Source: Pirellulales bacterium (GTDB lineage: Bacteria > Planctomycetota > Planctomycetia > Pirellulales > Thermoguttaceae). Taken from it: DNA of 64,000 nt. The DNA is taken from contig JAFGRD010000047.1 of assembly GCA_016935315.1 (NCBI GenBank), positions 62,001 through 126,000 of the forward strand, given 5' to 3'. A program made the position numbers and the translations under genes. Positions 35,011 to 44,146 of this stretch are shown piece after piece. A model generated the notes under the pieces. It was given only the letters and a program-made list of their open reading frames with translations, was not told the DNA's origin and did no database searches. Positions within the stretch are counted from its first letter, which is position 1. Every line of letters begins with the position of its first letter.

Positions 35011-35137
35011 GGACTCGTCAAAGAACAGGTGGGGCATTCTTATGGTGGGAAAGGCGGCGCAGACGCCTTTGCGGCCATAACGCTCGCTCTGTATGGGGCG
35101 TCGATTTGGCATGTCCAACCTGCTCCCTGGCGAGTCC
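35011..35137 (+). repeat. Dispersed inverted-repeat element, copy 2 (internally deleted)
   Basis: 127 bp. Both termini match the full copies (GGACTCGTCAAAGAACAGGT at the left, CCTGGCGAGTCC at the right) and the first internal hairpin is kept, but about 97 bp between ATTTGG and CATGTCC is missing, removing the second hairpin. It lies in a 416-bp region between the prepilin-peptidase-like gene (minus) and the small secreted protein (plus). The rest of the region (35138-35310) shows no gene. Confidence 0.78.
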
Positions 35138-35311
35138 CGCACGACAACCGGTGAACTCTCCTCATAATTATGGCCCGACTGCCGCGCCGTGGCGAGCCCG
35201 CGGCAATCGATCGGGGTGGTTGCCGGACGTGTTCACCTCTTAACGGTTGCGCGGCTTGCAGCGGCCCGCCGCCGCGCAACGGCACGTCGGACCGCTCCGC
35301 GCGGTAGCGTA

Positions 35312-35320
35312 TGCTATACA
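35312..35320 (+). promoter_or_regulatory. Extended -10 element upstream of the small secreted protein
   Basis: TGCTATACA is an extended -10 pattern (TGn followed by TATACA). No matching -35 is seen. It ends 53 bp before the GTG start, so it is a plausible but weak promoter. Confidence 0.35.
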
Positions 35321-35372
35321 CTATCATCTGGCGAGTGACCCTTCCCTCTTGAAGAACGATGGAGGAAACGTC

Positions 35373-35675
35373 GTGAAACGGGTGCGCAATTGGCTATACG
35401 TGCACTGCCGAGGCGCCTGGCTGCTGGCGGCCGTGCTGGGGGCTTTGTTGATGCTGAACCTCGGCGCGGCGCGCGATACGGCGCCCGACCGCTGGGAGTA
35501 CAAAACGGTCTGGTTTCGCGTGAATGCCGGCGACGACCTGAACGAGCTTCAGGGCCGATTCAGCACGGCGTTGAACCGGGAAGGCGCTGCCGGTTGGGAG
35601 TACGTGGGCCGCTGTGGCCACAGCGACTCGCAGGAATCGTGGATCGACTTCATCGTCTTCCGGCGGACAAGATGA
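35373..35675 (+). CDS. Small secreted DUF4177-like protein
   Basis: 100 residues. The GTG start is fixed by a GGAGG site at 35361-35365 and by the signal peptide that follows (GAWLLAAVLGALLMLNLGAAR). The mature part has the pattern WEYKTVWFRV, then LNREGAAGWEYVG, then a final strand. This is the shape of DUF4177-type domains, about 60 residues of unknown function. It is followed 105 bp later by the histidine kinase gene on the same strand, but no shared function can be deduced. The gene is too short for most tools to call with confidence; the good ribosome site and the signal support it. Confidence 0.7.
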   Translation: MKRVRNWLYVHCRGAWLLAAVLGALLMLNLGAARDTAPDRWEYKTVWFRVNAGDDLNELQGRFSTALNREGAAGWEYVGRCGHSDSQESWIDFIVFRRTR

Positions 35676-35780
35676 CCTGGGACCGCAAAGGATCCGCCGG
35701 CGCAGTTTTTCGCTAGCAAGATCGAAACGAGAGGGCGACCACGACGACAAGGCCTCGCAAGCCGTCCATCGAGGGCAGAG

Positions 35781-37772
35781 ATGGTCAAAACGCGTCTGAG
35801 GATTCTGATGGTCGAGGATGATCCCGACCACGCGGCATTCGTCAAGAGAGTGCTCACCCAAGCCAACGTGACGCAGTTCGAGATCGTCCACGTCGGCTGT
35901 CTGAGCGAGGCGGAGAGCCGTCTCCGCACGGGCCGTTTCGACGCCGTTCTGCTCGACCTGGGCCTTCCCGACGCCCGGGGATTTGAAGCCCTGACCCGCG
36001 TTCATGAGATGTCGCCCGCGATTCCGACCATCGTGCTGACCTCCAACGTCGATCCGGCAGCGGGTGTGGAAGCGGCCTCGCGGGGCGCGCAAGATTACGT
36101 CTGCAAGGAGGAGATCAGCGCTCAGATGCTCGAGCGTGCGGTGCGCTACTCGGTCCAGAGGCAGCAGATCCTGCTGGAGTTGCAGAAGGCCAACGAGCTG
36201 CTCGACCAGAGGAACAGCGAGCTGTACTCGGCCAACGAGCTGCTCGACGAGAAGAACCGACACCTGGCCAGTCTCTGCGAGACCGCCCACCAGTTCGTGG
36301 ATAACGTCTCGCACGAGTTTCGCACGCCGCTGACGGTGATCAAGGAATACACGTCGCTGATGCGCGACGGCCTGGCCGGCCAGATGAGCGTGCGGCAGCG
36401 CGAGTTCCTCGACATCGTCGACGACCGCACCGAAGACCTGGTGATCATGGTCGATGACATGCTCGACGCAAGCCGGCTCGAATCCGGCCTGCTGGCCCTC
36501 TGGCGTCGGGAGACGAAAATCGCCGACGTCTTTCAGCACGTTCGCCCCACCCTGGAACGAAAGGCCCGCATCAAGCAGCTCCACTTCAGGATCTCCCTGG
36601 AAGAGAACGCGTCCTCGGTCTACTGCGACCCGGAGAAGATCGGCCGGGTGGTGGTGAATCTGGTCACCAATGCGATCAAGTTCTGCGGGGAGGGCGGCTC
36701 GGTGACGTTGGCGGCCGTGCGCGATCCCGAAAGGGCCGACATGGTGATCGCCGTCAGCGACAACGGCCCCGGAATCGCTCCGGAGCACCGCGAGCTGATT
36801 CTGGAACGCTTCCAGCAAGTCAAGGGGGCCGCGCGCACCAGCACCAAGGGTTTCGGGCTGGGGCTGAGCATCGCCAAGGAGTTGGTACACCTGAATCTCG
36901 GGGAAATCCGAGTCGAAAGCGAACTGGGCCAGGGCAGCACGTTTTCCTTCGGCGTGCCGCTGTGCGATCCGCTGGAACTGGCCGCCCGCGGCCTGCGGCA
37001 CCTTGCGCAGATCGACGGCGGCTCGACCTTCGCCACGCTCGGCGTGGCCGAGGCGGCCGCCGGCCTCCAGCCGCGGATTTCCGACGTCTTGGACGAGCTG
37101 CTGCAATACGTGTTTCGGGGAAACGACCTGGTGGTTCGCGTCCTGCCGCACAAGTGGCTTGTGCTGACCCGATGCCGCCCCTGCGAAGTCGACCAGCTAC
37201 AGCAGCGGGTTCGCGTTGCCTGCGAGGAGGCCGGGCACGGGGCGTCGGCCAAGCTGCCGGAAATCGGGTTGCGGACCGAGGGGACCTGGCAGATTCCCGC
37301 GCAGGCCGCCGAGCTGCTGCAACGGTATCGTGCGGAGTTGCCGGCGGCCGTGAGCGATTCCCGGATCCCCAGTGTTCTGGTCGTCGACGACGACCGCGAG
37401 CTGTTATGCGGCTTGGGGATTCGACTGAAGGCGGCCGGCTTCGAGGTGCTCACGGCCCTGAACGGGCAGGCGGCGGTCGAGTCGGCCAGGTGCCACCATC
37501 CCAACGCGATTCTCTTGGACAACTACATGCCCGTGATGGACGGCCTGGAAGCATTGCGGCGGCTCGGCGAGGACTCCGAAACGGCCGGCATCCCCATCAT
37601 CATGCTCTCGGCCGGTCTTCGCGACCAGCAGAAAGCACTGGAGCAAGGGGCCCGGTTCTTCCTCCAAAAGCCTTGCAGTGCTCAGAAGATCGTCGACGCG
37701 CTGCACGAGGTAATTGCCGAACCGGTCGCCGCATGCCGCCCAGGACTCACACAAGACGTGGAACGCGCGTAG
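35781..37772 (+). CDS. Hybrid histidine kinase: REC - HisKA - HATPase - degenerate GGDEF-like - REC
   Basis: 663 residues, no membrane segment, so cytoplasmic. An N-terminal receiver domain (phospho-acceptor Asp59) is followed by a coiled-coil stretch (about 125-165), a HisKA domain with His178 in VSHEFRTP, an ATPase domain with NLVTNAIKF, DNGPGI and GFGLGLSIAKE, then about 130 residues resembling a GGDEF domain (VFRGNDLVVRVL) in which the active motif is replaced by LPHKW. A second receiver domain (LLDNYMPVMDG) ends the protein. The order suggests input through the first receiver from another kinase, then a His-Asp relay to the last. No transcription factor or partner is adjacent. The lipoprotein gene converges 23 bp away. 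Confidence 0.87.
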   Translation: MVKTRLRILMVEDDPDHAAFVKRVLTQANVTQFEIVHVGCLSEAESRLRTGRFDAVLLDLGLPDARGFEALTRVHEMSPAIPTIVLTSNVDPAAGVEAASRGAQDYVCKEEISAQMLERAVRYSVQRQQILLELQKANELLDQRNSELYSANELLDEKNRHLASLCETAHQFVDNVSHEFRTPLTVIKEYTSLMRDGLAGQMSVRQREFLDIVDDRTEDLVIMVDDMLDASRLESGLLALWRRETKIADVFQHVRPTLERKARIKQLHFRISLEENASSVYCDPEKIGRVVVNLVTNAIKFCGEGGSVTLAAVRDPERADMVIAVSDNGPGIAPEHRELILERFQQVKGAARTSTKGFGLGLSIAKELVHLNLGEIRVESELGQGSTFSFGVPLCDPLELAARGLRHLAQIDGGSTFATLGVAEAAAGLQPRISDVLDELLQYVFRGNDLVVRVLPHKWLVLTRCRPCEVDQLQQRVRVACEEAGHGASAKLPEIGLRTEGTWQIPAQAAELLQRYRAELPAAVSDSRIPSVLVVDDDRELLCGLGIRLKAAGFEVLTALNGQAAVESARCHHPNAILLDNYMPVMDGLEALRRLGEDSETAGIPIIMLSAGLRDQQKALEQGARFFLQKPCSAQKIVDALHEVIAEPVAACRPGLTQDVERA

Positions 37773-37795
37773 GCCGCGCCCGCGCCATACAGGCC

Positions 37796-38710
37796 TCACT
37801 CGGGAGTCGTTGCGTCGCTCAGTGCCCTCGTCAACTCGCGATAGGCTTCCTCGGTGAAGCGGACGCGGCCGGCGTGTCGGCGCATCTGTTCCGTGAACCG
37901 ATGCGGCGTCCCCCGGGGTATGCGAACGGCGGCAAACGCCTCGTCCGACGGAATGCCGAACGTCAGACGGTCTCCGTCGACGTGCAAGATACGGTCTTCT
38001 CGCGCGTTGGGTGGGAGATGCTGGAAGTCCTCCTCGACCAGGAGGCAGTCCGGCTCCGATTCGCCTTCGGCAAGCAGCCAAACGAAGGTATCGACCTGCC
38101 CGCTGTCGGGCGACACGCAAATCAGGTAGCGGACGATCAAGGTGCGATGCTGCCCTCGATGGAGCATGAGCGTCGGCACGTCGACCATTATGCTGGTGGC
38201 GTCTCGTGCCACCTGGCGAATTTCCGCCAGCCCCCGCTCGTGTCCCGAGAGCACGTCGCGTGCAACCATGTCCAGATCGGCGCCCAACTCGGCTTGGGAG
38301 TCGAGGGTGACGATCGTGTTCCGGCCGTCCAGCTTCGTCGTGAAGCCGATCCCGACTTTGTCCAGGTGGTGTCGGCCGGACTTGTCCCGCTCGGTGTTCG
38401 CTAAGACGGCGATATCGAACATCTTCACGTAGTCGTCCACGCCGCCGGCCACCTCCGAAACGTCGCCGGCGCCCAACCGGCCGTTGGCAAATAGGATCAG
38501 GTGCGACCAGTCCGCCGGCGGCTGCTCGGCGAAATTCGTCCCCGGCCGAATGGCCGCCAGCGGCTTCCGCTGCGGATCCCAGCCCCGGGGCCCGCGGGCC
38601 TGGTTCTCTGGGCCGCCGTCGGCGACATCGTTCGACGTGGCGTCGCCGCAACCCGACTGACCGCCAACGAGGATCAGACAGCCCGCAAGTGCCAAAATGC
38701 AGCCCTTCAT
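37796..38710 (-). CDS. Lipoprotein of unknown function
   Basis: 304 residues. The signal ends in VGGQSGC, a weak but acceptable lipobox with the cysteine at about residue 21, so a lipid anchor is likely. The rest has alternating strands and helices (SHLILFANGRLGAGD, TFVWLLAEGE) without catalytic motifs I recognise. Planctomycetes have many single-copy lipoproteins of this kind. The ATG at 38708-38710 opens the signal; a longer upstream frame (about 100 codons) has no signal at its start. The stop lies 23 bp from the convergent kinase stop. Upstream lies a 454-bp region shared with the divergent cytochrome gene. Confidence 0.7.
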   Translation of the reverse strand: MKGCILALAGCLILVGGQSGCGDATSNDVADGGPENQARGPRGWDPQRKPLAAIRPGTNFAEQPPADWSHLILFANGRLGAGDVSEVAGGVDDYVKMFDIAVLANTERDKSGRHHLDKVGIGFTTKLDGRNTIVTLDSQAELGADLDMVARDVLSGHERGLAEIRQVARDATSIMVDVPTLMLHRGQHRTLIVRYLICVSPDSGQVDTFVWLLAEGESEPDCLLVEEDFQHLPPNAREDRILHVDGDRLTFGIPSDEAFAAVRIPRGTPHRFTEQMRRHAGRVRFTEEAYRELTRALSDATTPE

Positions 38711-39164
38711 CGATCCTCCGACCAGATCGTCTTGATGGTTTCTTCCTGGTTCAGACCGCGGCGGACGGCCAGGCTGGCGTGTTGACATCGCATCGGGAGT
38801 GACCGTCCACGGCCGCCTGAAGAACGCGGCCGCCGGGCATCTGCACGCCTGGATCGTACGCCCTGGGGAACGGCCGGGCAAGGCGCGGTTCTGCTCTTCG
38901 CGTTCCAGCCCCAAAAGACCCCGGCGATTTCCCGGCCGGGCTGCCGTTTCGAGCCCTTCTGGCGCGGGGTTTCGAATGGCGAAAATCGGCCCGATTTGAC
39001 GGTCGCGCGTCGACAAGCCCCTTTCCGTCCACTATACTGGGCGTCTAGAGCGTCGCATCTGCGGCGATCGATGGACAACACCCCAGAACGGCTTTCGGTT
39101 CGATTCCATACCCTTGCCGGTCGCCGAGCCGTTCTCTGCACACCTGGTATCGAGGAGTCGCCTC
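38711..39164. other. Divergent intergenic region between the lipoprotein and the YVTN/di-heme gene
   Basis: 454 bp. It carries the promoter of the cytochrome gene (39010-39038). The stretch 38780-38990 has high GC and some open frames but no start with a ribosome site and no similarity. Nothing else was recognised, including no obvious promoter for the lipoprotein gene. Confidence 0.4.
39010..39038 (+). promoter_or_regulatory. Sigma-70-type promoter of the YVTN/di-heme gene
   Basis: TCGACA (39010-39015, five of six to TTGACA) and TATACT (39033-39038, five of six to TATAAT) are separated by exactly 17 bp. The leader would be about 120 nt before the ATG at 39165. Confidence 0.62.
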
Positions 39165-41093
39165 ATGAAAAGGGAGCATTTCACGACCAGCGCCTTGTTG
39201 ACGGTCGCCTGCCTCTGGGTTGTCTGCGGTCTGCTGGCCGCCGGCCCGGGCATCGCCGTGGCGGCCGACTACTTGGGCCCGACCGTCGTGGTCGCGTCGC
39301 AGGACGGCAAGAGCCTGTTCGTCTGCAACACGGATGCCCAGCAGATCGCGGTTGTCGATCTGGCCGACAGCAAGGTGGTCCGATCGGTGGATGTGCCGGC
39401 CGAGCCGACGGGCATAGTGCTCAGTCCCGACGGCAAGACGCTCTACGTGACCTGCGCCGCTCCCGCGGGTGTCGTCTGCTCGGTAGACGTGGCATCGGGC
39501 AACGTGGGCGACCAGATTCCGGTAGGCCACGGGGCCGTCGGGCCCGCGGTCAGTCCGGACGGCAAGAGGCTCTACGTGTGCAACCGCTTCGACAACGATG
39601 TGTCGATGATCGACTTGGCGGACACGAAGATCATCCGCGTGCCGACCACGCGTGAGCCGATCGCGGCGGTCGTGACACCCGACGGCAAGACGGTGTTTGT
39701 GATCAACCACCTGCCGCTGGACCCCTCGGACGGCTACGACGTGGCCGCGATGGTCACGGCGATCGACACGGCGACCAGCGAGCCCACATCGATTCGGCTG
39801 GTCAACGGCAGCGGCAGCATGCGGGGGATCTGCGTTTCGCCCGACGGCAAGTACGTCTACGCCGTCCACGTCCTGGCCCGCTACCAGATGCCGACCACGC
39901 AGCTCGAGCGCGGCTGGATGAACACCAACGCGATGAGTATCATCGACGCCGAGAAGAAGGAGTTGATCAACGCGGTGTTGCTGGACGACGTCGATCTCGG
40001 CGCGGCCAATCCGTGGGGCGTGGCCTGCTCGGCCGACGGCAAGTCGATCTGCGTGACCCACGCCGGCACGCACGAGTTGAGCGTCGTCGACGCGCCGGCC
40101 CTGTTGGAAAAGCTGGCGGCGATGCCTGCCGACAAGAACGCGGACAACCCGACGGACGACCGGGGAATCTACGCCTCGAGCACGGCCGCCGAAGTGCCCA
40201 ACGACCTGGCGTTCCTGGTGGGCCTGCGGCGGCGCATCCGGCTGCAGACCCGCGATCCCTGGGGCTGGCCGACCGAAGAGGGCAAGAAGGTCAACGGTCC
40301 ACGCGGCCTGGCCGTGGTGGGATCGAAGGCCTATATCGCCCTCTACTTCAGCGATTCGCTGGCCGTGGTGGATCTCGAGCCGAAGCTGGGCAACGTGGTA
40401 AGCACGCTGCCGCTGGGCCCCGAGCCCACGATCTCGATCGAGCGTCGCGGCGAGATGCTCTTCGGCGACGCGGCGCTCTGCTTCCAGCACTGGCAGAGCT
40501 GTGTAAGCTGCCATCCCGACGCCCGGGTCGACGCCCTGAACTGGGACCTGATGAACGACGGTCTGGGCAATCCGAAGAACGTCCGCAGCATGTTGCTGGC
40601 CCACCGGACGCCGCCGTCGATGTCTTCCGGCGTTCGGGCCACCGCGGAGGTCGCCGTCCGCAGCGGCATCGAACACATCCAGTTTGCCGTGCGACCGGAA
40701 GAGGAGGCCGTGGCCATCGATGAGTACCTCAAGTCGCTGAAGCCGGTCCCCAGTCCGCATCTGGTCAACGGCAAGCTCAGTGAAGCCGCCGAACGGGGCA
40801 AGAAGCTGTTCTTCGACGAGAAGATCAATTGCGTGAAGTGCCATCCCGCGCCGCTGTACGCCGATATGTTGATGCACGACGTCGGCAGCCGCGGGCAGTA
40901 CGACCGCCGCGACACGTTCGACACGCCCACGCTGATCGAGTGCTGGCGGACGGCCCCCTACATGCACGACGGGCACTATACCACCTTGAAAGAGCTGCTG
41001 ACCAGCGGCAAGCACGGCGCCAAGGGCACCGAGTTGGACAAGCTGACCGAGGAGCAGATCGACGACCTGGTCGAGTTCGTGCTCTCGCTCTAG
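39165..41093 (+). CDS. Secreted YVTN beta-propeller / di-heme cytochrome c fusion
   Basis: 642 residues. Signal peptide (ALLTVACLWVVCGLLAAGPG) and a GAGGAG site just before the ATG. Residues about 35-420 are a propeller of YVTN-type repeats (SPDGKTLYVTC, SPDGKRLYVCN, SPDGKYVYAVH). The C-terminal domain has two CxxCH heme-binding motifs, CVSCH at about 446-450 and CVKCH at about 555-559, and resembles the di-heme cytochrome c peroxidase/MauG group with RTPPSMSSG and PYMHDGHYTTL. Such fusions are known in planctomycetes and probably oxidise or transfer electrons in the periplasm. The distal heme ligands were not placed with certainty. A terminator follows the stop. Confidence 0.88.
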   Translation: MKREHFTTSALLTVACLWVVCGLLAAGPGIAVAADYLGPTVVVASQDGKSLFVCNTDAQQIAVVDLADSKVVRSVDVPAEPTGIVLSPDGKTLYVTCAAPAGVVCSVDVASGNVGDQIPVGHGAVGPAVSPDGKRLYVCNRFDNDVSMIDLADTKIIRVPTTREPIAAVVTPDGKTVFVINHLPLDPSDGYDVAAMVTAIDTATSEPTSIRLVNGSGSMRGICVSPDGKYVYAVHVLARYQMPTTQLERGWMNTNAMSIIDAEKKELINAVLLDDVDLGAANPWGVACSADGKSICVTHAGTHELSVVDAPALLEKLAAMPADKNADNPTDDRGIYASSTAAEVPNDLAFLVGLRRRIRLQTRDPWGWPTEEGKKVNGPRGLAVVGSKAYIALYFSDSLAVVDLEPKLGNVVSTLPLGPEPTISIERRGEMLFGDAALCFQHWQSCVSCHPDARVDALNWDLMNDGLGNPKNVRSMLLAHRTPPSMSSGVRATAEVAVRSGIEHIQFAVRPEEEAVAIDEYLKSLKPVPSPHLVNGKLSEAAERGKKLFFDEKINCVKCHPAPLYADMLMHDVGSRGQYDRRDTFDTPTLIECWRTAPYMHDGHYTTLKELLTSGKHGAKGTELDKLTEEQIDDLVEFVLSL

Positions 41094-41119
41094 CCGAAGC
41101 CGACAACAAGCCAATCGCC

Positions 41120-41154
41120 AAGGCCCGTGGGTGAACCCGCCCGCGGGCCTTTTC
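41120..41154 (+). terminator. Intrinsic terminator of the YVTN/di-heme gene
   Basis: AAGGCCCG (41120-41127) pairs with CGGGCCTT (41144-41151), the inner GGG and CCC extend the stem, and a short T-rich tract (TTTTCGTTGTT) follows. It lies 27 bp after the stop codon. Confidence 0.68.
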
Positions 41155-41419
41155 GTTGTTGCCGGCTTCAGAAACCGAACTGGACACGCGCAGAATGGCC
41201 GGTCCGGAAAGAGCGTGCGAACATTTCGCCCCCTGCGGCGACTGCTGCGGACGCTACTGATGTCTGCATTGCGAACGATCGAGACCGACCAACGGAGCCC
41301 GGAGCGATTCGGGCCGTGACGGGTCGACAGCCCCGACTGTGGCATCCGCCCGGCCGATCGGCTATCATGACCCTGGCTTTGTGATTTCCCCCAGTCCGCT
41401 TACCCGGAGGTGTCGTCCC

Positions 41420-41479
41420 ATGCCGCAGTCCGCCATGCCGCAGTCCGCCATGCCGCAGTCCGCCATGCCACAGTCCGCC
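41420..41479 (+). repeat. Four tandem 15-bp repeats that each carry an in-frame start codon
   Basis: The unit ATGCCGCAGTCCGCC is repeated three times exactly and once with one change (CCA for CCG). It sits exactly at the start of the glycosidase-like gene, so ATG codons occur in frame at 41420, 41435, 41450, 41465 and, after the last unit, at 41480. Only the first is at a good distance from the GGAGG site (41406-41410). Confidence 0.9.
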
Positions 41480-44098
41480 ATGCCACTCCGCTGGGTCCTG
41501 TCGCTGATGATCGTCGCCGCCGTGGCCCCACCGACCGGCGCCGAAGAACCCTTCGACTATTTCCGCAATTCGTACAGCGTGATCGGGCTGAAGGATTATC
41601 GCGACGGCACGCGGGTTACACCCGACAACCGCCTCGAACTGGCCGACAAAACGGCTGTTCGGCTGCGATTCGGCCGGCAGTTGGCGCCGCTGGGCCGCAA
41701 ACAGACCAAGACGCTGATGGACGGCTGGATGCCGATCGTGCTGTTGCGGGCCGACGACGGGCCCGTGCGATACGAGTTCACGCTTTGGGCCACGCCGCTG
41801 CCGAACGTCAACGATTGGCAACAGGCCTTCGACTGGCCCACCGAGGGCGACAACTTCCTCAACTGGATTGCGGTGAAGGTCATCAACACCGGCCGGCAAC
41901 AGGCCGAGGCGAAGCTGAAGGTCGAGCAGACCGGGCCGTCCGTCGAAAGGATCGACGAGTTGCAGTGGTCGCTGGCTGCCGGCAAAACCGCCGAGGCCAC
42001 GCTGCGGATTCCCTTCTCGCCGATCGAACCGGCTGTTCGTGCCGCGCTCGAGAAGGAAGACCCCCAGACCTGGCTGACGCGGACCAGGGACTACTGGCAG
42101 GGCCTGATGGACCGGGCCGCCCGAATCGAGGTCCCCTGCCGCAAGGCGACCGAGGCCTTGCTGGCCGCCCACGTCTGCCAACTGATCGCCAACGACCACG
42201 GCGAGATGCACGCGGGCGAGGGTTTCTACGATGAGTTCTACATCCGCGACGCCGGCTACCAGGTGATGGAGCTGGAAGAGGCCGGGCTGAGCGACGCGGC
42301 GCGCAAGGCCATGGACGCCTACTTGGCCCATCAACGGCCCGACGGCCGGTTCGAATCGCAGAACCTGCAGTTCGACGCCAACGGCCAGGCACTCTGGGTC
42401 CTCTGGCAGTTCCACAAGATCACCGGCGACGAGGCGTGGCTGGCGAAGGTCTATCCGCAGATGCGCCGCGCGGCCGATTGGATCGTCGAGGCCCGTCGCC
42501 AGGCGCCCGCCGACTCCCCTTTCGCCGGCGTGTTGCCCAACGGCATCGCCGACGGCGAGTACCTTTGGGGCGGCAAGCACCACATTGTCGGCTACGATTT
42601 CTGGAACCTCCGCGGGCTGCTCTGCACGGCCGACGCCGCCCGGCTGCTGGGCAAGACCGGTGAGGCCGAAAAGCTGCTCGCGGAATGCGAGTCGTATCGC
42701 GTGGCCATCGACGCGGCCTGGAAGCGGACGGGGCTAAAACACTTTCCGCCAAGTTGGGAGAAGGTCGGCACCCACTGGGGAAACACGGAAACGCTCTGGC
42801 CCACCGCGATCTTCTCGCGCGACGATCCCCGCGTGGCCGCCACGATCGAGCACGCCCGGCGCGAGCACGGCGGCGGGTTCGTCGAGGGAACGATCCGCTG
42901 GTTGGGCCATGCCGACGCCATCCACCCGTACATGTCGGCCTATACGACCCTGGCCTCGCTCGAACGCGGGCGGCACGAACGGGTCGTCGAGGATTTCTAC
43001 TGGTACCTGTTGCACTCGAGCGCCACGCACGCGTTTCCCGAAGGCATTTTCTACAAGCGGCGGTTCGCCTGGGGCAACACGATTCCCCATGCGACCGGGG
43101 CGTCGAACTACGCACTGATACTCCGCCACATGCTGCTGCACGAGTCGGGCGACGAGCTGCATCTGCTGCCGGCCGTGCCCGACTGGTGGCTCGACGAGGG
43201 ACAGGAAATCCGCCTCGAACGGATGCCGACGCATTTCGGCGAGATGAGCCTGATCGTGCGGGGCACGGCCGACGGGGTCCGTCTCCGGCTTGATCCACCC
43301 CGGCGCCGGCCGCCGAGGGCCATCTATCTCTCGCTGCCGCGATCGCGACCGCCGCTGGATCTGCCGCCCGGCGTCGAGTTGCTGGTCCGCCCGCGGCAGC
43401 CACGGCGATGGGACTTTCCCACCGTCGTGAGGCTCTACGGCGAAACGGCCAAGCCGCTGTTCCAACCGATCCCGGACCTGGTCCCGCTGCCGCTGGGCGA
43501 GCCGCTCCCGCCGCAGACGTGCCACACGCTCGATCTGACTGCCGTGGCCAATACGGACCCGTTCACGGCGCCGTTTGGAGTGAACAACCCCGGCCGATAC
43601 GTTTTCACGGGTTTGAAGACGGGCGTGCAAACGGCCGCCGGCGTGCCGTTTCGGATCATCGATCCGGCGACCAACGACGGCCGCGGGTTGCTGGTGCTCC
43701 ACTCGCCCCAAGCCCCTCCGCAGCGCGACTGGCCGCGCGAGGTGGAAATCCCCGTCGGCCGCCAAGGCAAACGGCTGTTCCTGCTGGGCAACGTCCACGG
43801 CTGGGAGTCGCAGGACGCAGGCATCGGCCCATGGGGTGCCGTGGCCGAATACGTGATCCACTACACCGACGGCGCCAAGCAGACCGTGCCGCTTGTCACC
43901 GGCCGCACGGCCGACGACTGGGCCATGCCGCCGGAGGCCGACGAAGGGGCCGTCGGTTTCGCCGGCGACCCGTGGCATCTGAACGTGCTCGGCGTGACGC
44001 TGCGCCCCGTGCCCATCGAGAAGATCCTCTTCCGCGATCTCGGCACGCCGGCGGCCCCCGTGCTGGCAGCGGCGACACTGGAGGTGGGATCGCCCTGA
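41420..44098 (+). CDS. Secreted six-hairpin glycosidase-like protein
   Basis: 892 residues from the first ATG, 872 from the last repeat ATG (41480). The signal peptide (LRWVLSLMIVAAVAPPTGA) follows the repeats, so each extra repeat lengthens only the N-region. Residues about 230-640 have a helix-rich pattern typical of an (alpha/alpha)6 barrel, with acidic residues in MHAGEGFYDEFYIRD and TTLASLERGRHE that could be catalytic, as in GH15-, GH65- or GH78-like enzymes. The C-terminal 250 residues are a beta-sandwich, likely carbohydrate-binding. The substrate is unknown. It stands alone on the plus strand and the 3' end lies 48 bp from the convergent spermidine-synthase-like gene. Confidence 0.72.
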   Translation: MPQSAMPQSAMPQSAMPQSAMPLRWVLSLMIVAAVAPPTGAEEPFDYFRNSYSVIGLKDYRDGTRVTPDNRLELADKTAVRLRFGRQLAPLGRKQTKTLMDGWMPIVLLRADDGPVRYEFTLWATPLPNVNDWQQAFDWPTEGDNFLNWIAVKVINTGRQQAEAKLKVEQTGPSVERIDELQWSLAAGKTAEATLRIPFSPIEPAVRAALEKEDPQTWLTRTRDYWQGLMDRAARIEVPCRKATEALLAAHVCQLIANDHGEMHAGEGFYDEFYIRDAGYQVMELEEAGLSDAARKAMDAYLAHQRPDGRFESQNLQFDANGQALWVLWQFHKITGDEAWLAKVYPQMRRAADWIVEARRQAPADSPFAGVLPNGIADGEYLWGGKHHIVGYDFWNLRGLLCTADAARLLGKTGEAEKLLAECESYRVAIDAAWKRTGLKHFPPSWEKVGTHWGNTETLWPTAIFSRDDPRVAATIEHARREHGGGFVEGTIRWLGHADAIHPYMSAYTTLASLERGRHERVVEDFYWYLLHSSATHAFPEGIFYKRRFAWGNTIPHATGASNYALILRHMLLHESGDELHLLPAVPDWWLDEGQEIRLERMPTHFGEMSLIVRGTADGVRLRLDPPRRRPPRAIYLSLPRSRPPLDLPPGVELLVRPRQPRRWDFPTVVRLYGETAKPLFQPIPDLVPLPLGEPLPPQTCHTLDLTAVANTDPFTAPFGVNNPGRYVFTGLKTGVQTAAGVPFRIIDPATNDGRGLLVLHSPQAPPQRDWPREVEIPVGRQGKRLFLLGNVHGWESQDAGIGPWGAVAEYVIHYTDGAKQTVPLVTGRTADDWAMPPEADEGAVGFAGDPWHLNVLGVTLRPVPIEKILFRDLGTPAAPVLAAATLEVGSP

Positions 44099-44146
44099 GC
44101 ACTCGCCTATGCCGGACGTGAGGGACGCGCGGCGGCGCGAGGATGC

